Shown: piece after piece, positions 1 through 14,080 of the stretch
Layout of the letters: each line of letters starts with the position of its first letter
Numbering within the stretch: position 1 is the first letter of the stretch
Assembly (NCBI RefSeq): GCF_029227915.1
Contig: NC_079876.1
Location: forward strand, 39,892,073-39,956,072
Origin: Hydractinia symbiolongicarpus
Lineage: Eukaryota; Cnidaria; Hydrozoa; Anthoathecata; Hydractiniidae
Length of the DNA: 64,000 nucleotides
Reading direction: 5' to 3'
Made by a program: the position numbers and the translations under genes
The notes under the pieces: model-generated
Seen by the model: only the letters and a program-made list of their open reading frames with translations
The model's database searches: none
What the model was told of the DNA's origin: nothing

Positions 1-2299
1 GAAAACATTTTTAAAAACTACAAGTCTCATGGGCTTTAGTGGTGAAATAATAATTTAAAAATCGTTCGGGAAATGAGTTTACACCCCGGGTACTTTCTTT
101 GTATACTTTTGACTATACGGGCCGAGTCCGGGATTTACGGGAAATCGCAGGTTTTCGTTTGCCGGCGATTAAACCTTTTTTATTCAGCGTCTCATCAAAA
201 ATGAAAACATTTTTAAAAACTACAAGTCTCAAGCGTTTTAGTGGTGAAAAGATAATTTAAAAAATCGTTTTGGAAATGAGTTTACTCACAGGGTACTTTC
301 TTTGTATACATTCGACTATACGGGCCAAGCCCGGGATTTACGGGAAATCGCGGGTTTTCGTTTGCCGGCGATTAAACTTCTTTCATTAAGCGTCTCATCA
401 AAAATGAAAACATTTCTGAAAACTACAAGTCTCATGCGTTTTAGTGGTGAAAAAAAAATTTAAAAAATCGTTCATAAAATGAGTTTAATCCCTGGGTACT
501 TTCTTTGTATACTATTGACTATACGGGCCAAGCCCGGGATTTACGAGAAGTCGCGGGTTTTCGTTTGCCGGCGATTAAACTTCTTTTATTCAGCGTCTCA
601 TCAAAAATGAAAACATTTTTAAAAACTACAAGTCTCATGGGCTTTAGTGGTGAAATAATAATTTAAAAAATCGTTTGGGAAATTAGTTTACTCCCTGGGT
701 ACATTCTTTGTATACTTTTGACTATACGAGCCGAGTCCGGGATTTACGGGAAATCGCAGGTTTTCGTTTGCCGGCGATTAAACTTCTTTTATTCAGCGTC
801 TCATCCAAAATGAAAACATTTTTGAAAACTACAAGTCTTATGCGTTTTAGTGGTGAAAAAATAATTTAAAAAATCGTTCGGGAAATGAGTTTACTCCCTG
901 GGTACTATCTTTGTATACTTTTGATTATACGGGCCAAGCCAGGGATTTACGGGAAATCGCAGGTTTTTGTTTGCCGGCGGTTAAACTTCTTTTATTCAGC
1001 TTCTCACCAGAAATGAAAACATTTTTGAAAACTACAAGTCTTATGCGTTTTAGTGGTGAAAAAATAATTCAAAAAATCGTTCTGGAAATGAGTTCACTCA
1101 CAGGGTACTTTCTTTGTATACATTTGACTATACGGGCCAAGCCCGAGATTTACGGGAAATCGCGGGTTTTCGTTTGCCGGCGATTAAACCACTTTTATTA
1201 ACCGTCTCATCAAAAATGAAAACATTTCTGAAAACTACAAGTCTCTTGCGTTTTAGTGGTGAAAAAATAATTTAAAAAATCGTTCGGGAATTGAGTTTAC
1301 TCCCTGGGTACTTTCTTTGTATACTTTTGACTATACGGGCCGAGTCCGGGATTTACGGGAAATCGCGGGTTTTCGTTTGCCGGCGATTAAACTTCTTTTA
1401 TTCAGCGTATCATCAAAAATGAAAACATTTTTAAAAACTACAAGTCTCATGGGCTTTAGTGGGGAAATAGTAATTTAAAAAATCGTTTGGGAAATTAGTT
1501 TACTCCCTAGGTACTTTCTTTGTATACTTTTGACTATACGGGCCGAGTCCGGGATTTACGGGAAATCGCAGGTTTTCGTTTGCCGGCGATTAAACTTCTT
1601 TTATTCAGCGTCTCATCCAAAATAAAAACATTTTTGAAAACTACAAGTCCCATGCGTTTTAGTGGTGAAAAAATAAATTAAAAAATCGTTCGGGAAATGA
1701 GTTTACTCCCTGGGTACTATCTTTGTATACTTTTGATTATACGGGCCAAGCCCGGGATTTACGGGAAATCGCGGGTTTTCGTTTGCCGGCGATTAAACTT
1801 CTTTTATTCAGCTTCTCATCAGAAATGAAAATATTTTTGAAAACTACAAGTCTTATGCGTTTTAGTGGTGAAAAAATAATTTAAAAAATCGTTCTGGAAA
1901 TGAGCTTACTCACAGGGTACTTTCTTTGTATACATTCGACTATACGGGCCAAGCCCGGGATTTACGGGAAATCGCGGGTTTTCGTTTGCCGGCGATTATA
2001 CCTCTTTTATTAAGCGTCTCATCAAAAATGAAAACATTTTTGAAAACTACAAGTCTCATGCGTTTTAGTGGTGAAAAAAAAAAATTTAAAAAATCGTTCG
2101 GGAAATGAGTTTACTCCCTGGGTACTTTCTTTATATACATTCGACTATACGGGCCAAGCCCGGGATTTACGGGAAGTCGTGGGATTTCGTTTGCCGGCGA
2201 TTAAACCTCTTTTATTAAGCGTCTCATCAAAAATGAAAACATTTTTGAAAACTGCAAGTCTCATGCGTTTTAGTGGTGAAAAGATAATTTAAAAAATCG

Positions 2300-5200
2300 T
2301 TTTCGAAATGAGTTTACTCACAGGGTAATTTCTTTGTATACATTCGACTATACGGACCAAGCCCGAGATTTACGGGAAATCGCGGGTTTTCGTTTGCCGG
2401 CGATTAAACCACTTTTATTAACCGTCTCATCAAAAATGAAAACATTTCTGAAAACTACAAGTCTCTTGCGTTTTAGTGGTGAAAAAATAATTTAAAAAAT
2501 CGTTCGGGAATTGAGTTTACTCCCTGGGTACTTTCTTTGTATACTTTTGACTATACGGGCCGAGTCCGGGATTTACGGGAAATCGCGGGTTTTCGTTTGC
2601 CGGCGATTAAACTTCTTTTATTCAGCGTCTCATCAAAAATGAAAACATTTTTGAAAACTACAAGTCTCATGCGTTTTAGTGGTGAAAAAATAAATTAAAA
2701 AATCGTTCGGGAAATGAGTTTACTCCCTGGGTACTATCTTTGTATACTTTTGACTATGCGGGCCAAGCCAGGGATTTACGGGAAATCGCAGGTTTTCGTT
2801 TGCCGGCGGTTAAACTTCTTTTATTCAGCTTCTCATCAGAAATGAAAACATTTTTGAAAACTACAAGTCTTATGCGTTTTAGTGGTGAAAAAATAATTAA
2901 AAAATCGTTCTGGAAATGAGTTTACTCACAGGGTACTTTCTTTGTATACATTTGACTATACGGGCCAAGCCCGGGATTTACGGGAAATCGCGGGTTTTCG
3001 TTTGCCGGCGATTAAACCTCTTTCATTAGGCGTCTCATCAAAAATGAAAACATTTTTGAAAACTACAAGTCTCATGCGTTTTAGTGGTGAAAAAAAAATT
3101 TAAAAAATCGTTCGGGAAATGAGTTTACTCCCTGGGTACTTTTTTTGTATACATTCGACTATACGGGCCAAGCCCGGGATTTACGGGAAGTCGCGGGATT
3201 TCGTTTGCCGGCGATTAAACCTCTTTTATTAGGCGTCTCATCAAAAATGAAAACATTTTTAAAAACTACAAGTCTCATGGGCTTTAGTGGTGAAATAATA
3301 ATTTAAAAATCGTTCGGGAAATGAGTTTACACCCCGGGTACTTTCTTTGTATACTTTTGACTATACGGGCCGAGTACGGGATTTACGGGAAATCGCAGGT
3401 TTTCGTTTGCCGGCGATTAAACCTTTTTTATTCAGCGTCTCATCAAAAATGAAAACATTTTTAAAAACTACAAGTCTCAAGCGTTTTAGTGGTGAAAAGA
3501 TAATTTAAAAAATCGTTTTGGAAATGAGTTTACTCACAGGGTACTTTCTTTGTATACATTCGACTATACGGGCCAAGCCCGGGATTTACGGGAAATCGCG
3601 GGTTTTCGTTTGCCGGCGATTAAACTTCTTTCATTAAGCGTCTCATCAAAAATGAAAACATTTCTGAAAACTACAAGTCTCATGCGTTTTAGTGGTGAAA
3701 AAAAAATTTAAAAAATCGTTCATAAAATGAGTTTAATCCCTGGGTACTTTCTTTGTATACTTTTGACTATACGGGCCAAGCCCGGGATTTACGAGAAGTC
3801 GCGGGTTTTCGTTTGCCGGCGATTAAACTTCTTTTATTCAGCGTCTCATCAAAAATGAAAACATTTTTAAAAACTACAAGTCTCATGGGCTTTAGTGGTG
3901 AAATAATAATTTAAAAAATCGTTTGGGAAATTAGTTTACTCCCTGGGTACTTTCTTTGTATACTTTTGACTATACGAGCCGAGTCCGGGATTTACGGGAA
4001 ATCGCAGGTTTTCGTTTGCCGGCGATTAAACTTCTTTTATTCAGCGTCTCATCCAAAATGAAAACATTTTTGAAAACTACAAGTCTTATGCGTTTTAGTG
4101 GTGAAAAAATAAATTAAAAAATCGTTCGGGAAATGAGTTTACTCCCTGGGTACTATCTTTGTATACTTTTGAATATACGGGCCAAGCCATGGATTTACGG
4201 GAAATCGCAGGTTTTTGTTTGCCGGCGGTTAAACTTCTTTTATTCAGCTTCTCACCAGAAATGAAAACATTTTTGAAAACTACAAGTCTGATGCGTTTTA
4301 GTGGTGAAAAAATAATTCAAAAAATCGTTCTGGAAATGAGTTCACTCACAGGGTACTTTCTTTGTATACATTTGACTATACGGGCCAAGCCCGGGATTTA
4401 CGTGAAATCGCGGGTTTTCGTTTGTCGGCGATTGAACCTCTTTCATTAAGCGTCTCATCAAAAATGAAAACATTTTTGAAAACTACAAGTCTCATGCGTT
4501 TTAGTGGTGAAAAAAAAATTTAAAAAATCGTTCGGGAAATGAGTTTACTCCCTGGGTACTTTCTTTGTATACATTCGACTATACGGGCCAAGCCCGGAAT
4601 TTACGGGAAGTCGCGGGATTTCGTTTGCCGGCGATTAAACCTCTTTTATTAAGCGTCTCATCAGAAATGAAAACATTTTTAAAAACTACAAGTCTCATGG
4701 GCTTTAGTGGTGAAATAATAATTTGAAAATCGTTCGGGAAATGAGTTTACACCCTGGGTACTTTCTTTGTATACTTTTGACTATACGGGCCGAGTCCAGG
4801 ATTTACGGGAAATCGCAGGTTTTCGTTTGCCCGCGATTAAACCTTTTTTATTCAGCGTCTCATCAAAAATGAAAACATTTTTGAAAACTACAAGTCTCAT
4901 GCGTTTTAGTGGTGAAAAAATAATTTAAAAAATCGTTCGGGAAATGAGTTTACTCCCTGGGTACTTTCTTTGTATACTTTTGACTATTCGGGCCGAGTCC
5001 GGGGTTTACGGGAAATGACGGGTTTTCGTTTGCCGGCGATTAAACTTCTTTTATTCAGCGTCTCATCAAAAATGAAAACATTTTTGAAAACTACAAGTCT
5101 CAAGCGTTTTAGTGGTGAAAAGATAATTTAAAAAATCGTTTTGGAAATGAGTTTACTCACAGGGTAATTTCTTTGTATACATTCGACTATACGGGCCAAG

Positions 5201-7990
5201 CCCGAGATTTACGGGAAATCGCGGGTTTTCGTTTGCCGGCGATTAAACCACTTTTATTAACCGTCTCATCAAAAATGAAAACATTTCTGAAAACTACAAG
5301 TCTCTTGCGTTTTAGTGGTGAAAAAATAATTTAAAAAATCGTTCGGGAATTGAGTTTACTCCCTGGGTACTTTCTTTGTATACTTTTGACTATACGGGCC
5401 GAGTCCGGGATTTACGGGAAATCGCGGGTTTTCGTTTGCCGGCGATTAAACTTCTTTTATTCAGCGTCTCATCAAAAATGAAAACATTTTTGAAAACTAC
5501 AAGTCTCATGCGTTTTAGTGGTGAAAAAATAAATTAAAAAATCGTTCGGGAAATGAGTTTACTCCCTGGGTACTATCTTTGTATACTTTTGACTATGCGG
5601 GCCAAGCCAGGGATTTACGGGAAATCGCAGGTTTTCGTTTGCCGGCGGTTAAACTTCTTTTATTCAGCTTCTCATCAGAAATGAAAACATTTTTGAAAAC
5701 TACAAGTCTTATGCGTTTTAGTGGTGAAAAAATAATTAAAAAATCGTTCTGGAAATGAGTTTACTCACAGGGTACTTTCTTTGTATACATTTGACTATAC
5801 GGGCCAAGCCCGGGATTTACGGGAAATCGCGGGTTTTCGTTTGCCGGCGATTAAACCTCTTTCATTAGGCGTCTCATCAAAAATGAAAACATTTTTGAAA
5901 ACTACAAGTCTCATGCGTTTTAGTGGTGAAAAAAAAATTTAAAAAATCGTTCGGGAAATGAGTTTACTCCCTGGGTACTTTTTTTGTATACATTCGACTA
6001 TACGGGCCAAGCCCGGGATTTACGGGAAGTCGCGGGATTTCGTTTGCCGGCGATTAAACCTCTTTTATTAGGCGTCTCATCAAAAATGAAAACATTTTTA
6101 AAAACTACAAGTCTCATGGGCTTTAGTGGTGAAATAATAATTTAAAAATCGTTCGGGAAATGAGTTTACACCCCGGGTACTTTCTTTGTATACTTTTGAC
6201 TATACGGGCCGAGTACGGGATTTACGGGAAATCGCAGGTTTTCGTTTGCCGGCGATTAAACCTTTTTTATTCAGCGTCTCATCAAAAATGAAAACATTTT
6301 TAAAAACTACAAGTCTCAAGCGTTTTAGTGGTGAAAAGATAATTTAAAAAATCGTTTTGGAAATGAGTTTACTCACAGGGTACTTTCTTTGTATACATTC
6401 GACTATACGGGCCAAGCCCGGGATTTACGGGAAATCGCGGGTTTTCGTTTGCCGGCGATTAAACTTCTTTCATTAAGCGTCTCATCAAAAATGAAAACAT
6501 TTCTGAAAACTACAAGTCTCATGCGTTTTAGTGGTGAAAAAAAAATTTAAAAAATCGTTCATAAAATGAGTTTAATCCCTGGGTACTTTCTTTGTATACT
6601 TTTGACTATACGGGCCAAGCCCGGGATTTACGAGAAGTCGCGGGTTTTCGTTTGCCGGCGATTAAACTTCTTTTATTCAGCGTCTCATCAAAAATGAAAA
6701 CATTTTTAAAAACTACAAGTCTCATGGGCTTTAGTGGTGAAATAATAATTTAAAAAATCGTTTGGGAAATTAGTTTACTCCCTGGGTACTTTCTTTGTAT
6801 ACTTTTGACTATACGAGCCGAGTCCGGGATTTACGGGAAATCGCAGGTTTTCGTTTGCCGGCGATTAAACTTCTTTTATTCAGCGTCTCATCCAAAATGA
6901 AAACATTTTTGAAAACTACAAGTCTTATGCGTTTTAGTGGTGAAAAAATAAATTAAAAAATCGTTCGGGAAATGAGTTTACTCCCTGGGTACTATCTTTG
7001 TATACTTTTGAATATACGGGCCAAGCCATGGATTTACGGGAAATCGCAGGTTTTTGTTTGCCGGCGGTTAAACTTCTTTTATTCAGCTTCTCACCAGAAA
7101 TGAAAACATTTTTGAAAACTACAAGTCTGATGCGTTTTAGTGGTGAAAAAATAATTCAAAAAATCGTTCTGGAAATGAGTTCACTCACAGGGTACTTTCT
7201 TTGTATACATTTGACTATACGGGCCAAGCCCGGGATTTACGTGAAATCGCGGGTTTTCGTTTGTCGGCGATTGAACCTCTTTCATTAAGCGTCTCATCAA
7301 AAATGAAAACATTTTTGAAAACTACAAGTCTCATGCGTTTTAGTGGTGAAAAAAAAATTTAAAAAATCGTTCGGGAAATGAGTTTACTCCCTGGGTACTT
7401 TCTTTGTATACATTCGACTATACGGGCCAAGCCCGGAATTTACGGGAAGTCGCGGGATTTCGTTTGCCGGCGATTAAACCTCTTTTATTAAGCGTCTCAT
7501 CAGAAATGAAAACATTTTTAAAAACTACAAGTCTCATGGGCTTTAGTGGTGAAATAATAATTTGAAAATCGTTCGGGAAATGAGTTTACACCCTGGGTAC
7601 TTTCTTTGTATACTTTTGACTATACGGGCCGAGTCCAGGATTTACGGGAAATCGCAGGTTTTCGTTTGCCCGCGATTAAACCTTTTTTATTCAGCGTCTC
7701 ATCAAAAATGAAAACATTTTTGAAAACTACAAGTCTCATGCGTTTTAGTGGTGAAAAAATAATTTAAAAAATCGTTCGGGAAATGAGTTTACTCCCTGGG
7801 TACTTTCTTTGTATACTTTTGACTATTCGGGCCGAGTCCGGGGTTTACGGGAAATGACGGGTTTTCGTTTGCCGGCGATTAAACTTCTTTTATTCAGCGT
7901 CTCATCAAAAATGAAAACATTTTTGAAAACTACAAGTCTCAAGCGTTTTAGTGGTGAAAAGATAATTTAAAAAATCGTTTTGGAAATGAG
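2300..7990 (+). repeat. 14-monomer higher-order repeat, two tandem copies
   Basis: Offset 2,839 bp (14 x 202.8). Copy 1 is about 2,300-5,140 and copy 2 about 5,140-7,990. Rare variants are matched at this offset: GGGTAATTTC at 2,326 and 5,165, GAGTACGGG near 3,370 and 6,209, CATAAAATGAG at 3,721 and 6,560, and GCCATGGATT near 4,186 and 7,025. Differences are few (for example ACGGACC against ACGGGCC near the start). Part of the same sequence also occurs at the window start: positions 1 to about 1,135 match 3,249-4,385 at offset 3,248 bp (16 monomers). From about 1,140 onward the match switches to about 2,360 (6-monomer offset), which shows mosaic exchange. Confidence 0.9.
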
Positions 7991-10900
7991 TTTACTCACA
8001 GGGTACTTTTTTTGTATACATTCGACTATATGGGCCAAGCCCGGGATTTACGGGAAATCGCGGGTTTTCGTTTGCCGGCAATTAAACCTCTTTCATTAAG
8101 CGTCTCATCAAAAATGAAAACATTTTTGAAAACTACAAGTCTCATGCGTTTTAGTGGTGAAAAAAAAATTTAAAAAATCGTTCGGGAAATGAGTTTACTC
8201 CCTGGGTACTATCTTTGTATACATTCGACTATACGGGCCAAGCCAGGGATTAACGGGAAATCGCAGGTTTTCGTTTGCCAGCGGTTAAACTTCTTTTATT
8301 CAGCTTCTCATCAGAAATGAAAACATTTTTGAAAACTACAAGTCTTATGCGTTTTAGTGGTGAAAAAATAATTTAAAAAATCGTTCTGGAAATGAGTTCA
8401 CTCACAGGGTACTTTCTTTGTATACATTTGACTATACGGGCCAAGCCCGGGATTTACGGGAAATCGCGGGTTTTCGTTTGCCGGCGATTAAACCTCTTTC
8501 ATTAAGCGTCTCATCAAAAATGAAAACATTTTTGAAAACTACAAGTCTCATGCGTTTTAGTGGTGAAAAAAAAATTTAAAAAATCGTTCGGGAAATGAGT
8601 TTACTCCCTGGGTACTTTCTTTGTATACATTTGACTATACGGGCCAAGCCCGGGATTTACGGGAAGTCGCGGGATTTCGTTTGCCGGCGATTAAACCTCT
8701 TTTATTAAGCGTCTCATCGGAAATTAAAAATTTTTTAAAAACTGCAAGTCTCATGGGCTTTAGTGGTGAAATAATAATTTAAAAATCGTTCGGGAAATGA
8801 GTTTACACCCCGGGTACTTTCTTTGTATACTTTTGACTATACGGGCCGAGTCCGGGATTTACGGGAAATCGCAGGTTTTCGTTTGCCGGCGATTAAACCT
8901 TTTTTATTAAGCGTCTCATCAAAAATGAAACATTTTTGAAAACTACAAGTCTCATGCGTTATAGTGGTGAAAAAATAATTTAAAAAATCGTTCGGGAAAT
9001 GAGTTTACTCCCTGGGTACTATCTTTGTATACATTCGAAAATACGGGCCAAGCCAGGGATTTACGGGAAATCGCAGGTTTTCGTTTGCCGGCGGTTAAAC
9101 TTCTTTTATTCAGCTTCTCATCAGAAATGAAAACATTTTTGAAAACTACAAGTCTTATGCGTTTTAGTGGTGAAAAAATAATTTAAAAAATCGTTCTGGA
9201 AATGAGTTCACTCACAGGGTACTTTCTTTGTATACATTTGACTATACGGGCCAAGCCCGGGATTTACGGGAAATCGCGGGTTTTCGTTTGCCGGCGATTA
9301 AACCTCTTTCATTAAGCGTCTCATCAAAAATGAAAACATTTTTGAAAACTACAAGTCTCATGCGTTTTAGTGGTGAAAAAAAAATTTAAAAAATCGTTCG
9401 GGAAATGAGTTTACTCCCTGGGTACTTTCTTTGTATACATTCGACTATACAGGCCAAGCCCGGGATTTACGGGAAGTCGCGGGATTTCGTTTGCCGGCGA
9501 TTAAACCTCTTTTATTAAGCGTCTCATCAGAAATGAAAACATTTTTAAAAACTACAAGTTTCATGGGCTTTAGTGGTGAACTAATAATTTAAAAATCGTT
9601 CGGGAAATGAGTTTACACCCCGGGTACTTTCTTTGTATACTTTTGACTATACGGGCCGAGTCCGGGATTTACGGGAAATCGCAGGTTTTCGTTTGCCGGC
9701 GATTAAACCTTTTTTATTCAGCGTCTCATCAAAAATGAAAACATTTTTGAAAACTACAAGTCTCATGCGTTTTAGTGGTGAAAAAATAATTTAAAAAATC
9801 GTTCGGGAAATGAGTTTACTGCCTGGGTACTTTCTTTGTATACTTTTGACTATTCGGGCCGAGTCCGGGGTTTACGGGAAATGGCGGGTTTTCGTTTGCC
9901 GGCGATTAAACTTCTTTTATTCAGCGTCTTATCAAAAATGAAAACATTTTTGAAAACTACAAGTCTCAAGCGTTTTAGTGGTGAAAAGATAATTTAAAAA
10001 ATCGTTTTGGAAATGAGTTTACTCACAGGGTACTTTCTTTGTATACATTCGACTATATGGGCCAACCCCGGAATTTATGGGAAATCGCGGGTTTTCGTTT
10101 GCCGGCGATTAAACCTCTTTCATTAAGCGTCTCATCAAAAATGAAAACATTTTTGAAAACTACAAGTCTCATGCGTTTTAGTGGTGAAAAAATAATTTAA
10201 AAAATCGTTCGGGAAATGAGTTTACTCCCTGGGTACTTTCTTTGTATACTTTTGACTATTCGGGCCGAGTCCGGGGTTTACGGGAAATGACGGGTTTTCG
10301 TTTGCCGGCGATTAAACTTCTTTTATTCAGCGTCTCATCAAAAATGAAAACATTTTTGAAAACTACAAGTCTCAAGCGTTTTAGTGGTGAAAAGATAATT
10401 TAAAAAATCGTTTTGGAAATGAGTTTACTCACAGGGTACTTTTTTTGTATACATTCGACTATATGGGCCAAGCCCGGGATTTACGGGAAATCGCGGGTTT
10501 TCGTTTGCCGGCGATTAAACCTCTTTCATTAAGCGTCTCATCAAAAATGAAAACATTTTTGAAAACTACAAGTCTCATGCGTTTTAGTGGTGAAAAAAAA
10601 ATTTAAAAAATCGTTCGGGAAATGAGTTTACTCCCTGGGTACTATCTTTGTATACATTCGACTATACGGGCCAAGCCAGGGATTAACGGGAAATCGCAGG
10701 TTTTCGTTTGCCGGCGGTTAAACTTCTTTTATTCAGCTTCTCATCAGAAATGAAAACATTTTTGAAAACTACAAGTCTTATGCGTTTTAGTGGTGAAAAA
10801 ATAATTTAAAAAATCGTTCTGGAAATGAGTTCACTCACAGCGTACTTTCTTTGTATACATTTGACTATACGGGCCAAGCCCGGGATTTACGGGAAATCGC

Positions 10901-13900
10901 GGGTTTTCGTTTGCCGGCGATTAAACCTCTTTCATTAAGCGTCTCATCAAAAATGAAAACATTTTTGAAAACTACAAGTCTCATGCGTTTTAGTGGTGAA
11001 AAAAAAATTTAAAAAATCATTCGGGAAATGAGTTTACTCCCTGGGCACTTTCTTTGTATACATTTGACTATACGGGCCAAGCCCGGGATTTACGGGAAGT
11101 CGCGGGATTTCGTTTGCCGGCGATTAAACCTCTTTTATTAAGCGTCTCATCAGAAATGAAAAATTTTTTAAAAACTGCAAGTCTCATGGGCTTTAGTGGT
11201 GAAATAATAATTTAAAAATCGTTCGGGAAATGAGTTTACACCCCGGGTACTTTCTTTGTATACTTTTGACTATACGGGCCGAGTCCGGGATTTACGGGAA
11301 ATCGCAGGTTTTCGTTTGCCGGCGATTAAACCTTTTTTATTCACCGTCTCATCAAAAATGAAAACATTTTTGAAAACTACAAGTCTCATGCGTTTTAGTG
11401 GTGAAAAAATAATTTAAAAAATCGTTCGGGAAATGAGTTTACTCCCTGGGTACTTTCTTTGTATACTTTTGACTATTCGGGCCGAGTCCGGGGTTTACGG
11501 GAAATGACGGGTTTTCGTTTGCCGGCGATTAAACTTCTTTTATTCAGCGTCTCATCAAAAATGAAAACATTTTTGAAAACTACAAGTCTCAAGCGTTTTA
11601 GTGGTGAAAAGATAATTTAAAAAATCGTTTTGGAAATGAGTTTACTCACAGGGTACTTTTTTTGTATACATTCGACTATATGGGCCAAGCCCGGGATTTA
11701 CGGGAAATCGCGGGTTTTCGTTTGCCGGCGATTAAACCTCTTTCATTAAGCGTCTCATCAAAAATGAAAACATTTTTGAAAACTACAAGTCTCATGCGTT
11801 TTAGTGGTGAAAAAAAAATTTAAAAAATCGTTCGGGAAATGAGTTTACTCCCTGGGTACTATCTTTGTATACATTCGACTATACGGGCCAAGCCAGGGAT
11901 TAACGGGAAATCGCAGGTTTTCGTTTGCCGGCGGTTAAACTTCTTTTATTCAGCTTCTCATCAGAAATGAAAACATTTTTGAAAACTACAAGTCTTATGC
12001 GTTTTAGTGGTGAAAAAATAATTTAAAAAATCGTTCTGGAAATGAGTTCACTCACAGGGTACTTTCTTTGTATACATTTGACTATACGGGCCAAGCCCGG
12101 GATTTACGGGAAATCGCGGGTTTTCGTTTGCCGGCGATTAAACCTCTTTCATTAAGCGTCTCATCAAAAATGAAAACATTTTTGAAAACTACAAGTCTCA
12201 TGCGTTTTAGTGGTGAAAAAAAAATTTAAAAAATCGTTCGGGAAATGAGTTTACTCCCTGGGTACTTTCTTTGTATACATTTGACTATACGGGCCAAGCC
12301 CGGGATTTACGGGAAGTCGCGGGATTTCGTTTGCCGGCGATTAAACCTCTTTTATTAAGCGTCTCATCAGAAATGAAAAAATTTTTAAAAACTGCAAGTC
12401 TCATGGGCTTTAGTGGTGAAATAATAATTTAAAAATCGTTCGGGAAATGAGTTTACACCCCGGGTACTTTCTTTGTATACTTTTGACTATACGGGCCGAG
12501 TCCGGGATTTACGGGAAATCGCAGGTTTTCGTTTGCCGGCGATTAAACCTTTTTTATTCAGCGTCTCATCAAAAATGAAAACATTTTTGAAAACTACAAG
12601 TCTCATGCGTTATAGTGGTGAAAAAATAATTTAAAAAATCGTTCGGGAAATGAGTTTACTCCCTGGGTACTATCTTTGTATACATTCGAAAATACGTGCC
12701 AAGCCAGGGATTTACGGGAAATCGCAGGTTTTCGTTTGCCGGCGGTTAAACTTCTTTTATTCAGCTTCTCATCAGAAATGAAAACATTTTTGAAAACTAC
12801 AAGTCTTATGCGTTTTAGTGGTGAAAAAATAATTTAAAAAATCGTTCTGGAAATGAGTTCACTCACAGGGTACTTTCTTTGTATACATTTGACTATACGG
12901 GCCAAGCCCGGGATTTACGGGAAATCGCGGGTTTTCGTTTGCCGGCGATTAAACCTCTTTCATTAAGCGTCTCATCAAAAATGAAAACATTTTTGAAAAC
13001 TACAAGTCTCATGCGTTTTAGTGGTGAAAAAAAAATTTAAAAAATCGTTCGAGAAATGAGTTTACTCCCTGGGTACTTTCTTTGTATACATTCGACTATA
13101 CGGGCCAAGCTCGGGATTTACGGGAAGTCGCGGGATTTCGTTTGCCGGCGATTAAACCTCTTTTATTAAGCGTCTCATCAGAAATGAAAACATTTTTAAA
13201 AACTACAAGTTTCATGGGCTTTAGTGGTGAACTAATAATTTAAAAATCGTTCGGGAAATGAGTTTACACCCCGGGTACTTTCTTTGTATACTTTTGACTA
13301 TACGGGCCGAGTCCGGGATTTACGGGAAATCGCAGGTTTTCGTTTGCCGGCGATTAAACCTTTTTTATTCAGCGTCTCATCAAAAATGAAAACATTTTTG
13401 AAAACTACAAGTCTCATGCGTTTTAGTGGTGAAAAAATAATTTAAAAAATCGTTCGGGAAATGAGTTTACTGCCTGGGTACTTTCTTTGTATACTTTTGA
13501 CTATTCGGGCCGAGTCCGGGGTTTACGGGAAATGGCGGGTTTTCGTTTGCCGGCGATTAAACTTCTTTTATTCAGCGTCTTATCAAAAATGAAAACATTT
13601 TTGAAAACTACAAGTCTCAAGCGTTTTAGTGGTGAAAAGATAATTTAAAAAATCGTTTTGGAAATGAGTTTACTCACAGGGTACTTTCTTTGTATACATT
13701 CGACTATATGGGCCAACCCCGGAATTTATGGGAAATCGCGGGTTTTCGTTTGCCGGCGATTAAACCTCTTTCATTAAGCGTCTCATCAAAAATGAAAACA
13801 TTTTTGAAAACTACAAGTCTCATGCGTTTTAGTGGTGAAAAAATAATTTAAAAAATCGTTCGGGAAATGAGTTTACTCCCTGGGTACTTTCTTTGTATAC

Positions 13901-14080
13901 TTTTGACTATTTGGGCCGAGTCCGGGGTTTACGGGAAATGGCGGGTTTTCGTTTGCCGGCGATTAAACTTCTTTTATTCAGCGTCTCATCAAAAATGAAA
14001 ACATTTTTGAAAACTACAAGTCTCAAGCGTTTTAGTGGTGAAAAGATAATTTAAAAAATCGTTTTGGAAATGAGTTTACT
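7790..14080 (+). repeat. Interleaved 6-mer and 18-mer higher-order repeats
   Basis: Two offsets coexist. A 1,217-bp (6-monomer) tandem pair covers about 10,220-11,440 and 11,440-12,660, sharing ACTATTCGGG followed by GAAATGACGGG and then the GGATTAACGGG monomer. A longer match at offset 3,650 bp (18 monomers) links about 7,900-10,430 to 11,550-14,080, shown by the rare CATTCGAAAATACG at 9,033 and 12,684 and by GGCCAACCCCGGAATTTATG near 10,060 and 13,710. The 6-mer therefore exists three times and part of it was copied again within the 18-mer. Confidence 0.85.

Noticed and set aside
1366-1385. A possible CENP-B box in each monomer (TTCGTTTGCCGGCGA)
   Set aside because: It shares TTCGTT and one G with the known box but lacks the required A and CGGG core; the essential pattern TTCGNNNNANNCGGG is not met on either strand of the consensus that I checked.
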